DNA of 64,000 bases, from the NCBI GenBank assembly GCA_029289265.1, contig JARFTX010000001.1:262325-326324 (forward strand), read 5' to 3'. This DNA comes from Gammaproteobacteria bacterium. GTDB lineage: Bacteria > Pseudomonadota > Gammaproteobacteria > Burkholderiales > Rhodocyclaceae. Position numbers and translations under genes: made by a program. The notes below the pieces were generated by a model. That model was not told the DNA's origin. It ran no database searches and was given only the letters and a program-made list of their open reading frames with translations. This document shows, piece after piece, positions 39,760-48,282 of the stretch; within the stretch, counting starts at the first letter, position 1, and each line of letters opens with the position of its first letter.

Positions 39760-39899
39760 GAGCTTCTTGCATGGATCACGCTGTGTGCGTCGGTTCATGC
39801 ACTTCGGCTGGGCGCCGTCCTGATCCTTCTGACTGCCCAGTGGGCAAAGCGCCTGTCGGCCTCGCGAACTTCGTCGCGGTCGGCCGACTCTGATCCCCC

Positions 39900-40859
39900 A
39901 TGCGATCCCGTCCTTGCCTGCTTGCGGCATTGCTCGCGGCTACGCTGCTGCTTGCCGGCTGCGGTTCCGTGCGCATTGCCTACAACCAGCTCGACTGGCT
40001 GGTGCCGTGGTCGCTGCGCGACTACGTGCAGTTGAGCGACGAGCAGCGCGGCCTCTTCGAGGCGCGACTCGAGCAGCGCATCGTCTGGCACTGCACCAGC
40101 GAGTTGCCCGCCTACGCGGAGTTCCTGCGCGGCGTCGACCAAGATCTCGCAGCCGAACGCGTCGAGGTTGCGACCCTCGAGCGCCATGCCGATCGGATCG
40201 AGGCCTTTGTCCGGACGGTGGGCGAGGCGGTCGCGCAGGATGTGGCCGACATTCTCGCCGCGCTCGACGAGGCCCAGATCGATCGGCTCGCCGCGCGATT
40301 CGAGCGCAGCAACCGCGAGGCGCGGGAGAAATACGTCGACGCGCCGGCCGACGAGCTGCACGCCGGACGCGTCGAACGCATGGAGAAACGCCTGCGACGC
40401 TGGTTCGGACGATTGAATACCGAGCAGCGGGACCTCGTCGACGCCTGGAGCCGAAACCTGGAGCCGGCTGCCGAGGAATGGCTCGCGCGTCGGGTGGCGT
40501 GGCAGGACGACCTGCTCGATGCCCTGCGCAAGCGGGACGAGCGGCCAGACTTCGACGCCCGCATCCGACACCTCCTGCTCGATGCCGGCATTGCGCCCGA
40601 TTCCGCTCAGCAGGCGCGCATCGAGCGCAACCGTCAACGCAGCTTCGAGCTGATCGCCGCCGTCCATGCCGAAGCCACCGCCGCGCAACGCGAGCGGCTA
40701 TCGCGCGAGATCCAGTCGCTGGTGCGCCAGTTCGACGTGCTCGCCTGCGCCGATCCCGCGATCGCCCGGCTCAGCGCACTTGCGCCCGTACCGCCGCGAG
40801 CGCCGATTCCAGATCCTCGCAAAGAATCGCCGGCGGCAGGTGCGGTGCCTGCAGCCTGA
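39900..40859 (+). CDS. DUF6279 family lipoprotein
   Basis: A 319-residue predicted outer-membrane or periplasmic lipoprotein. The signal ends LLLAGCGSV, a clear lipobox. The next segment, RIAYNQLDWLVPWSLRDYVQLSDEQ, is typical of DUF6279, and the rest is helical and rich in Arg/Glu/Ala. The function is unknown. Its last 89 bases overlap the end of the convergent SulP gene, and the Pro/Ala-rich tail (PVPPRAPIPDPRKESPAAG) lies in that overlap. Confidence 0.82.
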   Translation: MRSRPCLLAALLAATLLLAGCGSVRIAYNQLDWLVPWSLRDYVQLSDEQRGLFEARLEQRIVWHCTSELPAYAEFLRGVDQDLAAERVEVATLERHADRIEAFVRTVGEAVAQDVADILAALDEAQIDRLAARFERSNREAREKYVDAPADELHAGRVERMEKRLRRWFGRLNTEQRDLVDAWSRNLEPAAEEWLARRVAWQDDLLDALRKRDERPDFDARIRHLLLDAGIAPDSAQQARIERNRQRSFELIAAVHAEATAAQRERLSREIQSLVRQFDVLACADPAIARLSALAPVPPRAPIPDPRKESPAAGAVPAA

Positions 40860-42345
40860 CGAGCTGTTCGCGGATCTTGGCCGGCACTGCGACCCGGACC
40901 GGAATTCGCAGGGACGTGAGGCGCTCGATCATCTCCTCCAGCGCGAACTCCGCCGACAAGTCCATGAACGGCACGCGCATGCAGTCGAACACCACGCCGC
41001 GGGTGCCCATCACCTGATCGACACGGTCCAGCATCTGGCTGGTCGAGCCGAAGAAAAAGGGTCCGTCCACCTCGAGCACGCGGATCTCGTCCTCCATTGT
41101 GCTGCCTTCGCCTTCCCCGGCCGGCCAGACGCGAAAGCTCGCCTGGCGTGCGAGCTGGCGGATGATGAGCCCCATCGAGGAGGCGACGCCCGCAGCCACC
41201 GCGACGATCAGGTCCACGAACACCGTCAGGCCGAACACGCCACCCATCACCGCGAGGTCGGTGCGCGGGGCCGTGCGCACCAGCTTGAGCATGCGGTAGT
41301 CGAGGATGTCGACGCCGACCTTGATCAGGATCCCGGCCAGCACGGCGAGCGGAATCTGCGTCGCCAACGGCGCGGCGCCGAGCAGCAGCGCCAGCAGGAA
41401 CAGCGCGTGGGTGACGCCGGACAGGCGGCCGCGCCCGCCGGCCTTGATGTTCACCACCGTGCGCATCGTCGCGCCGGCGCCGGGTAGGCCGCCCACCAGC
41501 GCGCACAGCATGTTGCCGATGCCCTGGCCGACCAGCTCGCGATTCGGCTCGTGGCGCGTGCGGGTGACCGAATCCGCCACCAGCGAGGTCAGCAGACTGT
41601 CGATGCTCCCCAGCAGCGCCAGCGTCGCCCCCAGCACCAGCACCGTGGTCCAGGTCTCGATCGTGAAGCTCGGCAGGGCCAGATCCGGCAAGCCCATCGG
41701 GATCTCGCCGATCACCGGCACCTCGAAGCCGCCCGCCACCGACAGAAGCGTCATCGCGATCAGCGCCACGAGCGGCGCCGGCACCACGCGGCTCACCCAC
41801 ATCGGCATGCGGAACACGATCAGCAGCGTCATGCCTCCGAGAAACAGCGCCTGCAGCTCTGCCGACGCGATGGTGCGGGGCACCCCAATCAAGGCGCTGA
41901 TCGGTGCGGCCACCGGGTTTGCGCCAAGCAGCGGCGCGATCTGCAGCAGGATGATGATGATGCCGATGCCGCTCATGAACCCCGACACCACCGGGTACGG
42001 GATGAAGCGCACCAGCGCCCCCGCCTTGAATGCCGCGAGCAGGATCTGCAGTGCGCCGCCGACCAGCACCGCCGCCATCGCCATCTGAAGGTTTCCGCCC
42101 ACCGCAACCAGGGTGGAGGCGAACACGACCGTCATCGGCCCGGTCGGCCCGGAGATCTGCATCCGCGTGCCGCCGAACAACGCCGCGATCAGTCCCAGCG
42201 CGATCGCCCCGTAAAGGCCTGCCGCCGCGCCCGCCCCGGAAGCGACTCCGAACGCGAGCGCCAGCGGCAGGGCGACGATGCCGGCCGTGAGCCCGCCGAA
42301 AAAATCCCCGCGTACACGCGAAAACAGAGATCCGTCGCCTCCCAT
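40771..42345 (-). CDS. SulP family inorganic anion transporter with STAS domain
   Basis: A 524-residue inner-membrane protein of the SLC26/SulP family, likely moving sulfate, bicarbonate or another anion. The first block, GGLTAGIVALPLALAFGVASG, and ISGPTGPMTVV are family signatures. About ten further helices follow, with GGLPGAGATMRTVVNIKAGG in the transport core. A C-terminal STAS domain (about 430-524) includes FMDLSAEFALEEM with the usual Ser. The ATG at 42345 has GGGGAG upstream; an ATG at 42387 is less supported. The substrate cannot be told from sequence. Confidence 0.92.
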   Translation of the reverse strand: MGGDGSLFSRVRGDFFGGLTAGIVALPLALAFGVASGAGAAAGLYGAIALGLIAALFGGTRMQISGPTGPMTVVFASTLVAVGGNLQMAMAAVLVGGALQILLAAFKAGALVRFIPYPVVSGFMSGIGIIIILLQIAPLLGANPVAAPISALIGVPRTIASAELQALFLGGMTLLIVFRMPMWVSRVVPAPLVALIAMTLLSVAGGFEVPVIGEIPMGLPDLALPSFTIETWTTVLVLGATLALLGSIDSLLTSLVADSVTRTRHEPNRELVGQGIGNMLCALVGGLPGAGATMRTVVNIKAGGRGRLSGVTHALFLLALLLGAAPLATQIPLAVLAGILIKVGVDILDYRMLKLVRTAPRTDLAVMGGVFGLTVFVDLIVAVAAGVASSMGLIIRQLARQASFRVWPAGEGEGSTMEDEIRVLEVDGPFFFGSTSQMLDRVDQVMGTRGVVFDCMRVPFMDLSAEFALEEMIERLTSLRIPVRVAVPAKIREQLVRLQAPHLPPAILCEDLESALAAVRAQVR

Positions 42346-42579
42346 CTGCTCTCCCCATTGACGTGCGTTCGACGTCCGTGCGCCCATATTCTTGGCGTAT
42401 TACGCTTGGGCGGCGCACATGGCGAGAAGATGCGCGAAAGAGTGGGTCAGCGCAAGGGCCGCGGCGGCCGATCGCGCCTCAGCGCGGCGATAAGACCGGG
42501 ATCGTCTTGCGGCCATGTCGACGGTAGACGTGGAAGCCGCTGTCCAGCCGGTGCAAAGGGGTCAAACCAAGCGGATGCC

Positions 42580-42626
42580 TTGACCTTGTGTATCAAGCTG
42601 ACTAAATTGTGTGTATCAATTGATAC
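42580..42626 (+). promoter_or_regulatory. Autoregulated promoter and operator of the Xre/RES module
   Basis: TTGACC at 42580-42585 and TAAATT at 42603-42608 are 17 bases apart. GTGTATCAA occurs at 42588-42596, in the spacer, and again at 42611-42619. The second copy is part of a perfect 14-base palindrome, GTATCAATTGATAC at 42613-42626, just past the -10 box. The copies are 23 bases apart, about two helical turns, which fits cooperative repression by the antitoxin encoded 14 bases downstream. Confidence 0.75.
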
Positions 42627-42639
42627 CCGGTTGCGCAAG

Positions 42640-43068
42640 ATGACCCTCATTACCCCTGAATGCATCGCCGAAGTCATGGATCTGACCCCGCCACCCCACA
42701 CGTATGCGGAGCTTGACGAGCTTGTCTCGCGCGGGCTGCCGAAGGACGTGCTCAGGGCGAGCGTCGGGCGGGTGTGCGAGGGCGCCGAGCAGCGGCGACA
42801 TCTGTTGTATCGGATCGTGCCGGAGGCCACCTACAAGCGCCGGCGCGACCGCCTGTCGCCGGAAGAATCGGAGCGCGCCGAGCGTCTTGCACGGGTCTTC
42901 GCGACCGCCCGTCATGTGTGGGGTTCGGATGAGGACGCACGGGTGTTCCTGCGCACCCCACACCTGATGCTGCACGGCCGCATTCCGCTCGACGTCTCGA
43001 TGACCGAGCTGGGCGCCCGCCGGGTGGAGGATCTGCTCTGGAAGCTATACTTCGGCATCGCGGCCTGA
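42640..43068 (+). CDS. Xre/MbcA/ParS-type (DUF2384) antitoxin
   Basis: A 142-residue protein. The N-terminal half (about 1-60) resembles the Xre-like helical domain, with YAELDELVSRGLPKDVLRA. The C-terminal half carries the toxin-binding DUF2384 pattern: SPEESERAERLARVFATARHVWG, FLRTPHLMLHGRIPLD and GARRVEDLLWKLYFGI. It neutralises the RES toxin encoded one base after its stop and likely represses the promoter at 42580. The ATG is preferred; a TTG at 42631 is possible. Much longer readings of this frame run antisense through the SulP gene and are not real. Confidence 0.9.
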   Translation: MTLITPECIAEVMDLTPPPHTYAELDELVSRGLPKDVLRASVGRVCEGAEQRRHLLYRIVPEATYKRRRDRLSPEESERAERLARVFATARHVWGSDEDARVFLRTPHLMLHGRIPLDVSMTELGARRVEDLLWKLYFGIAA

Positions 43069-43069
43069 G

Positions 43070-43537
43070 ATGCGGATCTTTCGCATCGGCGACGAGCGGC
43101 ATGCGCTCTGGAGCGGCGTCGGTGCCGCTCTGGTCGGCGGGCGGTGGAATACGCCCGGCCGCGAAGTGATCTACGGCTCCCTCAGCTACGCCTGCGCAAT
43201 GCTCGAGATTCTCGCCCACGCGGCCATCGGGCGCGTTCCGCGGACCCATGCCTTCATCGCGGTCGAGGTTCCGCCTGAAGTGTCGGTCGAGCGACCGGTC
43301 CCGGAGGCTCTCCCTCCTGGATGGGATGCCGAAGACAGTGTTCCGGCGCGCCTATTCGGCGATCGCTGGCTCGTCGAGTGCAGAAGCGCCGTCCTGATCG
43401 TCCCATCGGTCGTCGCACGGCTCGACTGGAATGCCCTCGTCAACCCGCGCCACCCGGACTTTAAGCGCCTCGTTCCCGGCGCGCCAAGGCGCGTCATCTG
43501 GGACAGGCGGCTTTTCGAGCGAGATGCTGGAGCGTAA
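43070..43537 (+). CDS. RES domain toxin
   Basis: A 155-residue toxin of the RES family, whose characterised members break down NAD+ and so arrest growth. The domain spans almost the whole protein: MRIFRIGDERHALWSG, GGRWNTPGREVIYGSLSYACAMLEIL (in part), and the C-terminal VPSVVARLDWNALVNPRHPDF, typical of RES proteins. It lies one base after its antitoxin gene, the normal order. The reading frame is intact. Confidence 0.9.
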   Translation: MRIFRIGDERHALWSGVGAALVGGRWNTPGREVIYGSLSYACAMLEILAHAAIGRVPRTHAFIAVEVPPEVSVERPVPEALPPGWDAEDSVPARLFGDRWLVECRSAVLIVPSVVARLDWNALVNPRHPDFKRLVPGAPRRVIWDRRLFERDAGA

Positions 43538-43557
43538 GCGGGGACGCGGCGGCAACC

Positions 43558-43580
43558 AAAGGAGTCTGACCCCGTTGATC
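43558..43580 (+). repeat. Single arm of the FtsX-type inverted repeat
   Basis: AAAGGAGTCTGACCCC followed by GTTGATC matches the right arm of the element at 36294-36320 over 23 bases with one mismatch. There is no second arm here, so it is a half or remnant copy. It starts 20 bases after the RES toxin stop, at the edge of the accessory region. Confidence 0.75.
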
Positions 43581-43772
43581 CTCCGTGGAACCGCAGCCTA
43601 TAAGTCATCGAGGCCCACCCTGACAAAGGGCCCGTCGGGGCGTTTGCGCATGAGCCTGGCGTCCACCCCGCCCGATTCGTAACCACTGGCAACCCGATCG
43701 CGAATCGGAGCCGCGTTTACGTATAATCGGGTGCTGCACCGCCGCAGGGCCCATGAAATAAGGGGAATCCTT

Positions 43773-43817
43773 ATGCCTGCCGCGACGACGATGACATCAT
43801 TCGACATGACCCGTTGA
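43773..43817 (+). CDS. Possible 14-codon leader peptide coupled to kpsM
   Basis: A short frame encoding MPAATTMTSFDMTR begins at an ATG with AAGGGGAA upstream and ends in TGA whose last base is the first of the kpsM ATG. This arrangement would couple kpsM translation to the leader. It has no recognisable homology and may be chance. A TATAAT at 43722-43727 is a possible -10 box for the operon, without a clear -35 box. Confidence 0.3.
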   Translation: MPAATTMTSFDMTR

Positions 43818-44605
43818 TGGCCGGCTACGCCCGATCGACCACTTCCGTTGCACTCTCCGTCTGGAAGGCGCTGTTTTTGCGCGAGGCTGTGTCGCGTGTC
43901 TCGGCGGGGCGGGCGGCGTGGGTGTGGATGCTGCTCGAGCCGATCGTGCACGTCGTGTTCCTGATGTTGTTGTTCACGCTGGTTCGTTTGCGCGTCATCA
44001 CCGGAGCTGAGACGGCGATCTGGCTGCTCGTCGGCCTCACCAGCTTCTTCACCGCACGCAACATCTACACGCGTGGCATGGAAGCACTCAACGCCAACCA
44101 GGCGCTTTTTGCCTACCGTCAGGTCCTGCCCGTCGACACGGTACTGGTGCGCGGTGCGCTGGAGGCATTTCTTGGGGTCATAGTCGCCCTGTTGCTTCTT
44201 GCCGGCGCAGGGTTGTTCGGATTCCAGGTCATCCCCCACGACCCGCTCGCCGTGCTCGCCGGGCTTGCCGGAATGTGTCTCTGCGGCCTGGGATTGGGAC
44301 TGATCCTGTCGGTCGCCTCGGATCTGGTTCCCGAACTGGGCAGAATCGCTCAGCTGCTGTTCACGCCCCTCTATTTCCTTTCCGGTGTCATCTTTCCGCT
44401 CACCGTCGTGCCTGTGCAATATCGTGAGTGGCTCTTCTACAATCCCTTCTCGCATGGTCTCGAACTGTTGCGTGGCGGATTCTTCCCCCTTTATCCCGTG
44501 GCGCCCGAGGCCAACTTTGCCTACCTGTTCGGATTCGCCGTCGCAGTAGTGTTCCTGGGTCTGGCGATGCATGTGCGCTACGCCGACCGGCTGAGGGCAA
44601 AATGA
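43817..44605 (+). CDS. kpsM: Capsule polysaccharide ABC exporter permease, KpsM-like
   Basis: A 262-residue ABC-2 type inner-membrane protein with about six helices. The start REAVSRVSAGRAAWVWMLLEPIVHVVFLMLLF, the central helix ILSVASDLVPELGRIAQLLFTPLYFLSGVIFP (both in part), and the late YNPFSHGLELLRGGFF are characteristic of KpsM/CtrC/Wzm. With KpsT it moves a lipid-linked capsule across the inner membrane. The ATG at 43817 is chosen over the TTG at 43814. The end overlaps kpsT by four bases. Confidence 0.9.
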   Translation: MAGYARSTTSVALSVWKALFLREAVSRVSAGRAAWVWMLLEPIVHVVFLMLLFTLVRLRVITGAETAIWLLVGLTSFFTARNIYTRGMEALNANQALFAYRQVLPVDTVLVRGALEAFLGVIVALLLLAGAGLFGFQVIPHDPLAVLAGLAGMCLCGLGLGLILSVASDLVPELGRIAQLLFTPLYFLSGVIFPLTVVPVQYREWLFYNPFSHGLELLRGGFFPLYPVAPEANFAYLFGFAVAVVFLGLAMHVRYADRLRAK

Positions 44606-45267
44606 TCATCGTCGACGACGTCCACAAGCGCTATCACACGGACCACGGCGTCGGCAAATGGGTGCTCAAGGGCGTGAGCTTCGCCATCCCGCCCAAGGTG
44701 AGCGTCGGACTCGTCGGCCGCAATGGGGCGGGGAAGTCCACCCTGCTGCGCCTCATCGGCGGCGTGGACACCCCCAGCCGTGGCCGCATCGAGCGCCACT
44801 GCCGCGTGTCCTGGCCCATGGGCTACGGGGGCGGCCTGCACGGCACGCTCACCGGCCGGCAGAACGCCAAGTTCGTCTGCCGCATCCATGGCTGCGAGGA
44901 CGATCTCGACGAGCGCGTCGCAATGGTCGAGGACTTCGCCGAGCTCGGGGAAGCCTTCGACGATCCGGTCAAGACCTACTCGTCGGGCATGAAGTCACGA
45001 TTACAGTTCGGCTTGTCGCTCGCATTCGATTTCGACGTGTATATTTCGGATGAAGTGACCGCGGCCGGCGATGCCGCCTTTCGTGCCAAGGCCGCGGCCG
45101 CGTTCCAGAAGGTCGCCGACCATGCGGGGCTCATCATGGTGTCGCACGCCGAAGGCACGCTCCGGCAGTTCTGCACCGCGGGCATCTGGCTGCACGAAGG
45201 CCGCGCACACTGGTTCGATGACCTCGACGAAGCGCTCAAGCACTACAAGGAAAGCCTCACCGCATGA
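44602..45267 (+). CDS. kpsT: Capsule polysaccharide ABC exporter ATPase, KpsT-like
   Basis: A 221-residue ATPase with Walker A GRNGAGKSTLLRL, the signature-region YSSGMKSRLQFGLSLAF and Walker B FDVYISDEV, as in KpsT/CtrD/Wzt of the group 2 capsule type. It lacks the C-terminal carbohydrate-binding domain of Wzt, consistent with a capsule exporter. Start and stop both overlap neighbours by four bases, so it is coupled to kpsM and kpsE. Confidence 0.93.
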   Translation: MIIVDDVHKRYHTDHGVGKWVLKGVSFAIPPKVSVGLVGRNGAGKSTLLRLIGGVDTPSRGRIERHCRVSWPMGYGGGLHGTLTGRQNAKFVCRIHGCEDDLDERVAMVEDFAELGEAFDDPVKTYSSGMKSRLQFGLSLAFDFDVYISDEVTAAGDAAFRAKAAAAFQKVADHAGLIMVSHAEGTLRQFCTAGIWLHEGRAHWFDDLDEALKHYKESLTA

Positions 45268-46430
45268 CCGACCCATCGACCCAGCCCGACGCATCCAGGC
45301 CCAAGCCTCCCCTCATCGGCCGCGTGGCAGGGTTTCTCGCCCCTCGCCGAGTGCGCCAGAGCACCTTCCGCATCGCGTTTCTCGCCATCGCCGTCGCCAT
45401 CGCGTATTGGGGACTGTTCGCCTCCGACCGCTACGTTTCCGAGGCCCACGTCATCATCCAGCGCACCGACCTTGCGGGCGGGCAGGGCATGGACTTCGGG
45501 TCCATTCTTCCCGGCGTGACGGGTGGCGCCCGTTCCGACCAGATGCTGCTGCGCGACCACCTGCTGTCGGTCGACATGCTGCGACGGCTCGACAGCGCGC
45601 TCGATCTGCGTGCCCACTACAGCGACCGCAGCCGCGACATCCTGTCGCGCATGTGGTCGGCGGAGAACTCGCTCGAGCACTTCCACCGCCATTTCCGCTC
45701 GCGCGTCGCGGTCGACTTCGACGAATACGCCGGCGTGCTGGTCATCCGCGCCCAGGCCTACGACCCGGACACCGCCCACGCCATCGGCAGCATGTTGGTC
45801 CAGGAGGGCGAGCGCTACATGAACGACATGGCGCACCGCCTCGCGCGCGAGCAAGTCGGCTTCCTGGAGCAGCAGGTGGTGGAGATGAGCGAGCGCGTTA
45901 TCGCGGCGCGCCAGGCGGTGCTCGCCTTCCAGAACGAGAGGGGGCTCGCCTCGCCCGAGGCTTCGGCCGAAAACCTCACCGCCGTCATCAACCGGCTCGA
46001 AGCGCAGCTCTCAGACCTGCGCGCGCGCCGCACCGCCTTGCTCGGCTACCTGTCGCCCAAGGCGCCCGGCGTGGTCGAGGTCGACCTGCTCATCGGCTCG
46101 GTGGAGCAGCAGATTGCGCGCGAGCAGGCCCGGCTCGCGGCGCCCAATGGCGCCACGCTGAACCAGGCGGTCGAGGAATTCCAGCGCCTGCAACTCACCG
46201 CCGAGTTCGCCCAGGACGTCTACCGCTCCTCGCTCGTCGCCCTGGAAAAGGGCCGGGTGGAGGCCACCCGCACGCTCAAGAAGGTCTCCGTGCTGCAAAG
46301 CCCGACGGTGCCCGAGTACCCGCTCGAGCCGCGCCGCATGTACAACATCGTCGTCTTCGTGCTGCTCGCGCTGCTCGTCGCCGGCATCGTGCATCTGCTC
46401 GCCGCGATCATTCGCGACCACAAGGACTGA
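45264..46430 (+). CDS. kpsE: Capsule export inner-membrane/periplasmic protein, KpsE/CtrB-like
   Basis: A 388-residue polysaccharide copolymerase-like protein with two membrane helices near the ends (about 37-53 and 362-380) and a long periplasmic coiled coil between them. The block FRIAFLAIAVAIAYWGLFASDRYVSEAHVIIQ (in part) opens the family, and VLQSPTVPEYPLEPRRMYN precedes the last helix. It links the KpsMT pump to the outer-membrane exporter. It starts inside the kpsT stop. Confidence 0.9.
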   Translation: MTDPSTQPDASRPKPPLIGRVAGFLAPRRVRQSTFRIAFLAIAVAIAYWGLFASDRYVSEAHVIIQRTDLAGGQGMDFGSILPGVTGGARSDQMLLRDHLLSVDMLRRLDSALDLRAHYSDRSRDILSRMWSAENSLEHFHRHFRSRVAVDFDEYAGVLVIRAQAYDPDTAHAIGSMLVQEGERYMNDMAHRLAREQVGFLEQQVVEMSERVIAARQAVLAFQNERGLASPEASAENLTAVINRLEAQLSDLRARRTALLGYLSPKAPGVVEVDLLIGSVEQQIAREQARLAAPNGATLNQAVEEFQRLQLTAEFAQDVYRSSLVALEKGRVEATRTLKKVSVLQSPTVPEYPLEPRRMYNIVVFVLLALLVAGIVHLLAAIIRDHKD

Positions 46431-46433
46431 TCC

Positions 46434-48230
46434 ATGCGACGTCTCGTGCTCCAAGCCCTGTTCCTGCTTCTTGCGCTGGCGGCCGGCTCAGTCGCGAACG
46501 CGCAGGACCCGTTCGACGTGACCCAGCCCCTCGGTCTGATGCCCGGCAGCCCCGCCATGGGCGCCGGCGCGGCCAATCAGCGGCCGCAGGCTGCCCCGCC
46601 GAAGACGCCGACGCCAACAGTGAGCCCGGATGCTTTCGCGCAGCCCGCGCAGCAACGCCCCGAGCATGCCGCCAATCTCGTCAGCGACGTCTTCGGCGCC
46701 GGTCTCTTCACCGGCACCTTCGCCCAATTGGGCCCCATCCAGTTCAACCCCGACTATCTGATCTCGGTCGGCGACCGCATCCAGGTCCGCTTCTGGGGCG
46801 GCTTCGTCTTCGACGACGTGCTCGTCGTCGACCCGCAGGGCAACCTGTTCCTGCCGCACGTCGGTCCGGTCAAGGTGCTCGGCGTCGCCAACAAGGATCT
46901 TCAGCGCGTGGTCGAGACGGCCGTGCGCGACGTCTTCCGCGCCAACGTGTTCAGCTACGCGAGCCTTGCCGAGGCCCAGCCGGTGCGCATCTTCGTCGGC
47001 GGCTTCGTGCACCGCCCGGGCCTCTATAACGGCACCAGCATGGACAGCCTGCTGCACTACCTCGACCAGGCCGGCGGCATCGACCCCGCGCGCGGCACTT
47101 TCCTCGCGGTCGAGGTCAAGCGCGGCGACCAGCTGCGCGCAGTCGTCAACCTCTACGATTTCCTCCTCGAAGGCCGCATCCCTCTGCTGCAGCTCGCCGA
47201 CGGCGATGTCATCTTCGTTCCGCCGCGGCAGAACACCACGCTCGTCACCGGCCTCGCCCACAACGCCAAGCGCTTCGAGTTCGGAATCGATCGCCTCACC
47301 ATCGACGCGCTCGCGCGTCTTGCCAAGCCGAAGGCCGAAGCGACCCACGTGCGCGTCACGCGCAACACCGGCACAATCCGCAACGTCGACTACTACGCTC
47401 TGGGCGAGGTCAACGGCGTCACGGTCGGCAACGGCGACGCGGTCGACTTCACCGCCGACAAGAAGCCGGGCACCATCACCGTGCGCGTCGAGGGCGAACA
47501 CGAGAGCGCCCAGGAGTACGTCCTGCCCTATGGCGCGCGCTTCGGCACCCTGATCTCGATGATCGAGTTCTCCGAACGCTCGGATGCCCAGAGCGTCCAG
47601 CTCTTCCGCCGCAGCGTCCAGGAACGCCAGAAGGCAATGCTGCAGACCGCGCTGAAGAGCCTCGAGTCGAGCGTACTCACCGCCCGCAGCGGCACCAGCG
47701 ACGAAGCCCGCCTGCGCAAGGAAGAAGCCGAGATCATCCTTCAGTGGGTGGACCGCGCCCGCGAGATCGAGCCGACCGGCCAGGTCCTGATCGCCCAGGC
47801 TGGCGAGCGCGACAACCTGCTGCTCGAGCACGGCGACATCATCCGCGTGCCCACCCGCGATGGACTGGTCCTGGTGAGCGGCGAGGTCCTCTTCCCCAAC
47901 GCCATCGCCTTCGACCCGCGCCTGGGCCTCGCCGACTACATCCAGCGCGCCGGCGGCTACACCCAGACGGCCGACAACTCGCGCGTGATCGTCGCGCACC
48001 GCGACGGCAGCTACAGCGAGGCCGACCCCCGCAGCCGCCGCGCCCGTACCAGCAGCTTCGAATGGCAGGAATGGCAGGGCGAAACCGTCACCGCGGCCAA
48101 CGGCGTACGCCCGGGCGACGAGGTGCTGGTGCTGCCCAAGGTCGACGTCAAGTCCCGCCAGATCTTCAAGGACATGATGCAGATCATCTACCAGATGGCG
48201 ATCAGTGCCCGGGTGGTGGTGGGGCTATGA
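46434..48230 (+). CDS. kpsD: Polysaccharide export outer-membrane/periplasmic protein, KpsD-like (SLBB)
   Basis: A 598-residue exported protein. The signal peptide MRRLVLQALFLLLALAAGSVANA has no lipobox, unlike Wza but like KpsD. The polysaccharide export domain is visible from LISVGDRIQVRFWGGF and PQGNLFLPHVGPV, with an SLBB domain at RIFVGGFVHRPGLYNGTSMD, and a later one at LVLVSGEVLFPNAIAFDPR. It completes the trans-envelope path and begins three bases after kpsE. No kpsC, kpsS or kpsF is in the window. Confidence 0.9.
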   Translation: MRRLVLQALFLLLALAAGSVANAQDPFDVTQPLGLMPGSPAMGAGAANQRPQAAPPKTPTPTVSPDAFAQPAQQRPEHAANLVSDVFGAGLFTGTFAQLGPIQFNPDYLISVGDRIQVRFWGGFVFDDVLVVDPQGNLFLPHVGPVKVLGVANKDLQRVVETAVRDVFRANVFSYASLAEAQPVRIFVGGFVHRPGLYNGTSMDSLLHYLDQAGGIDPARGTFLAVEVKRGDQLRAVVNLYDFLLEGRIPLLQLADGDVIFVPPRQNTTLVTGLAHNAKRFEFGIDRLTIDALARLAKPKAEATHVRVTRNTGTIRNVDYYALGEVNGVTVGNGDAVDFTADKKPGTITVRVEGEHESAQEYVLPYGARFGTLISMIEFSERSDAQSVQLFRRSVQERQKAMLQTALKSLESSVLTARSGTSDEARLRKEEAEIILQWVDRAREIEPTGQVLIAQAGERDNLLLEHGDIIRVPTRDGLVLVSGEVLFPNAIAFDPRLGLADYIQRAGGYTQTADNSRVIVAHRDGSYSEADPRSRRARTSSFEWQEWQGETVTAANGVRPGDEVLVLPKVDVKSRQIFKDMMQIIYQMAISARVVVGL

Positions 48231-48282
48231 TTAGCGCAGGGGCTCGTGCCGATAGGTTCATAGTCCGTGGGCGGGTTTGACG

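Noticed and set aside
42555..42566. AAAGGGGTCAAACC as another copy of the dispersed repeat
   Set aside because: It shares only a few G and C-run bases with the arm (AAAGGAGTCTGACCCC) and is within chance similarity.
41551..42639. A plus-strand reading that would extend the Xre antitoxin by 360 codons
   Set aside because: It runs antisense through the SulP gene and over the antitoxin's own promoter and operator; the normal family length starts at 42640.
45071..47029. A 652-codon plus-strand frame across kpsE and kpsD
   Set aside because: It is out of frame with both capsule genes, is Arg/Pro/His-rich, and has no motif.
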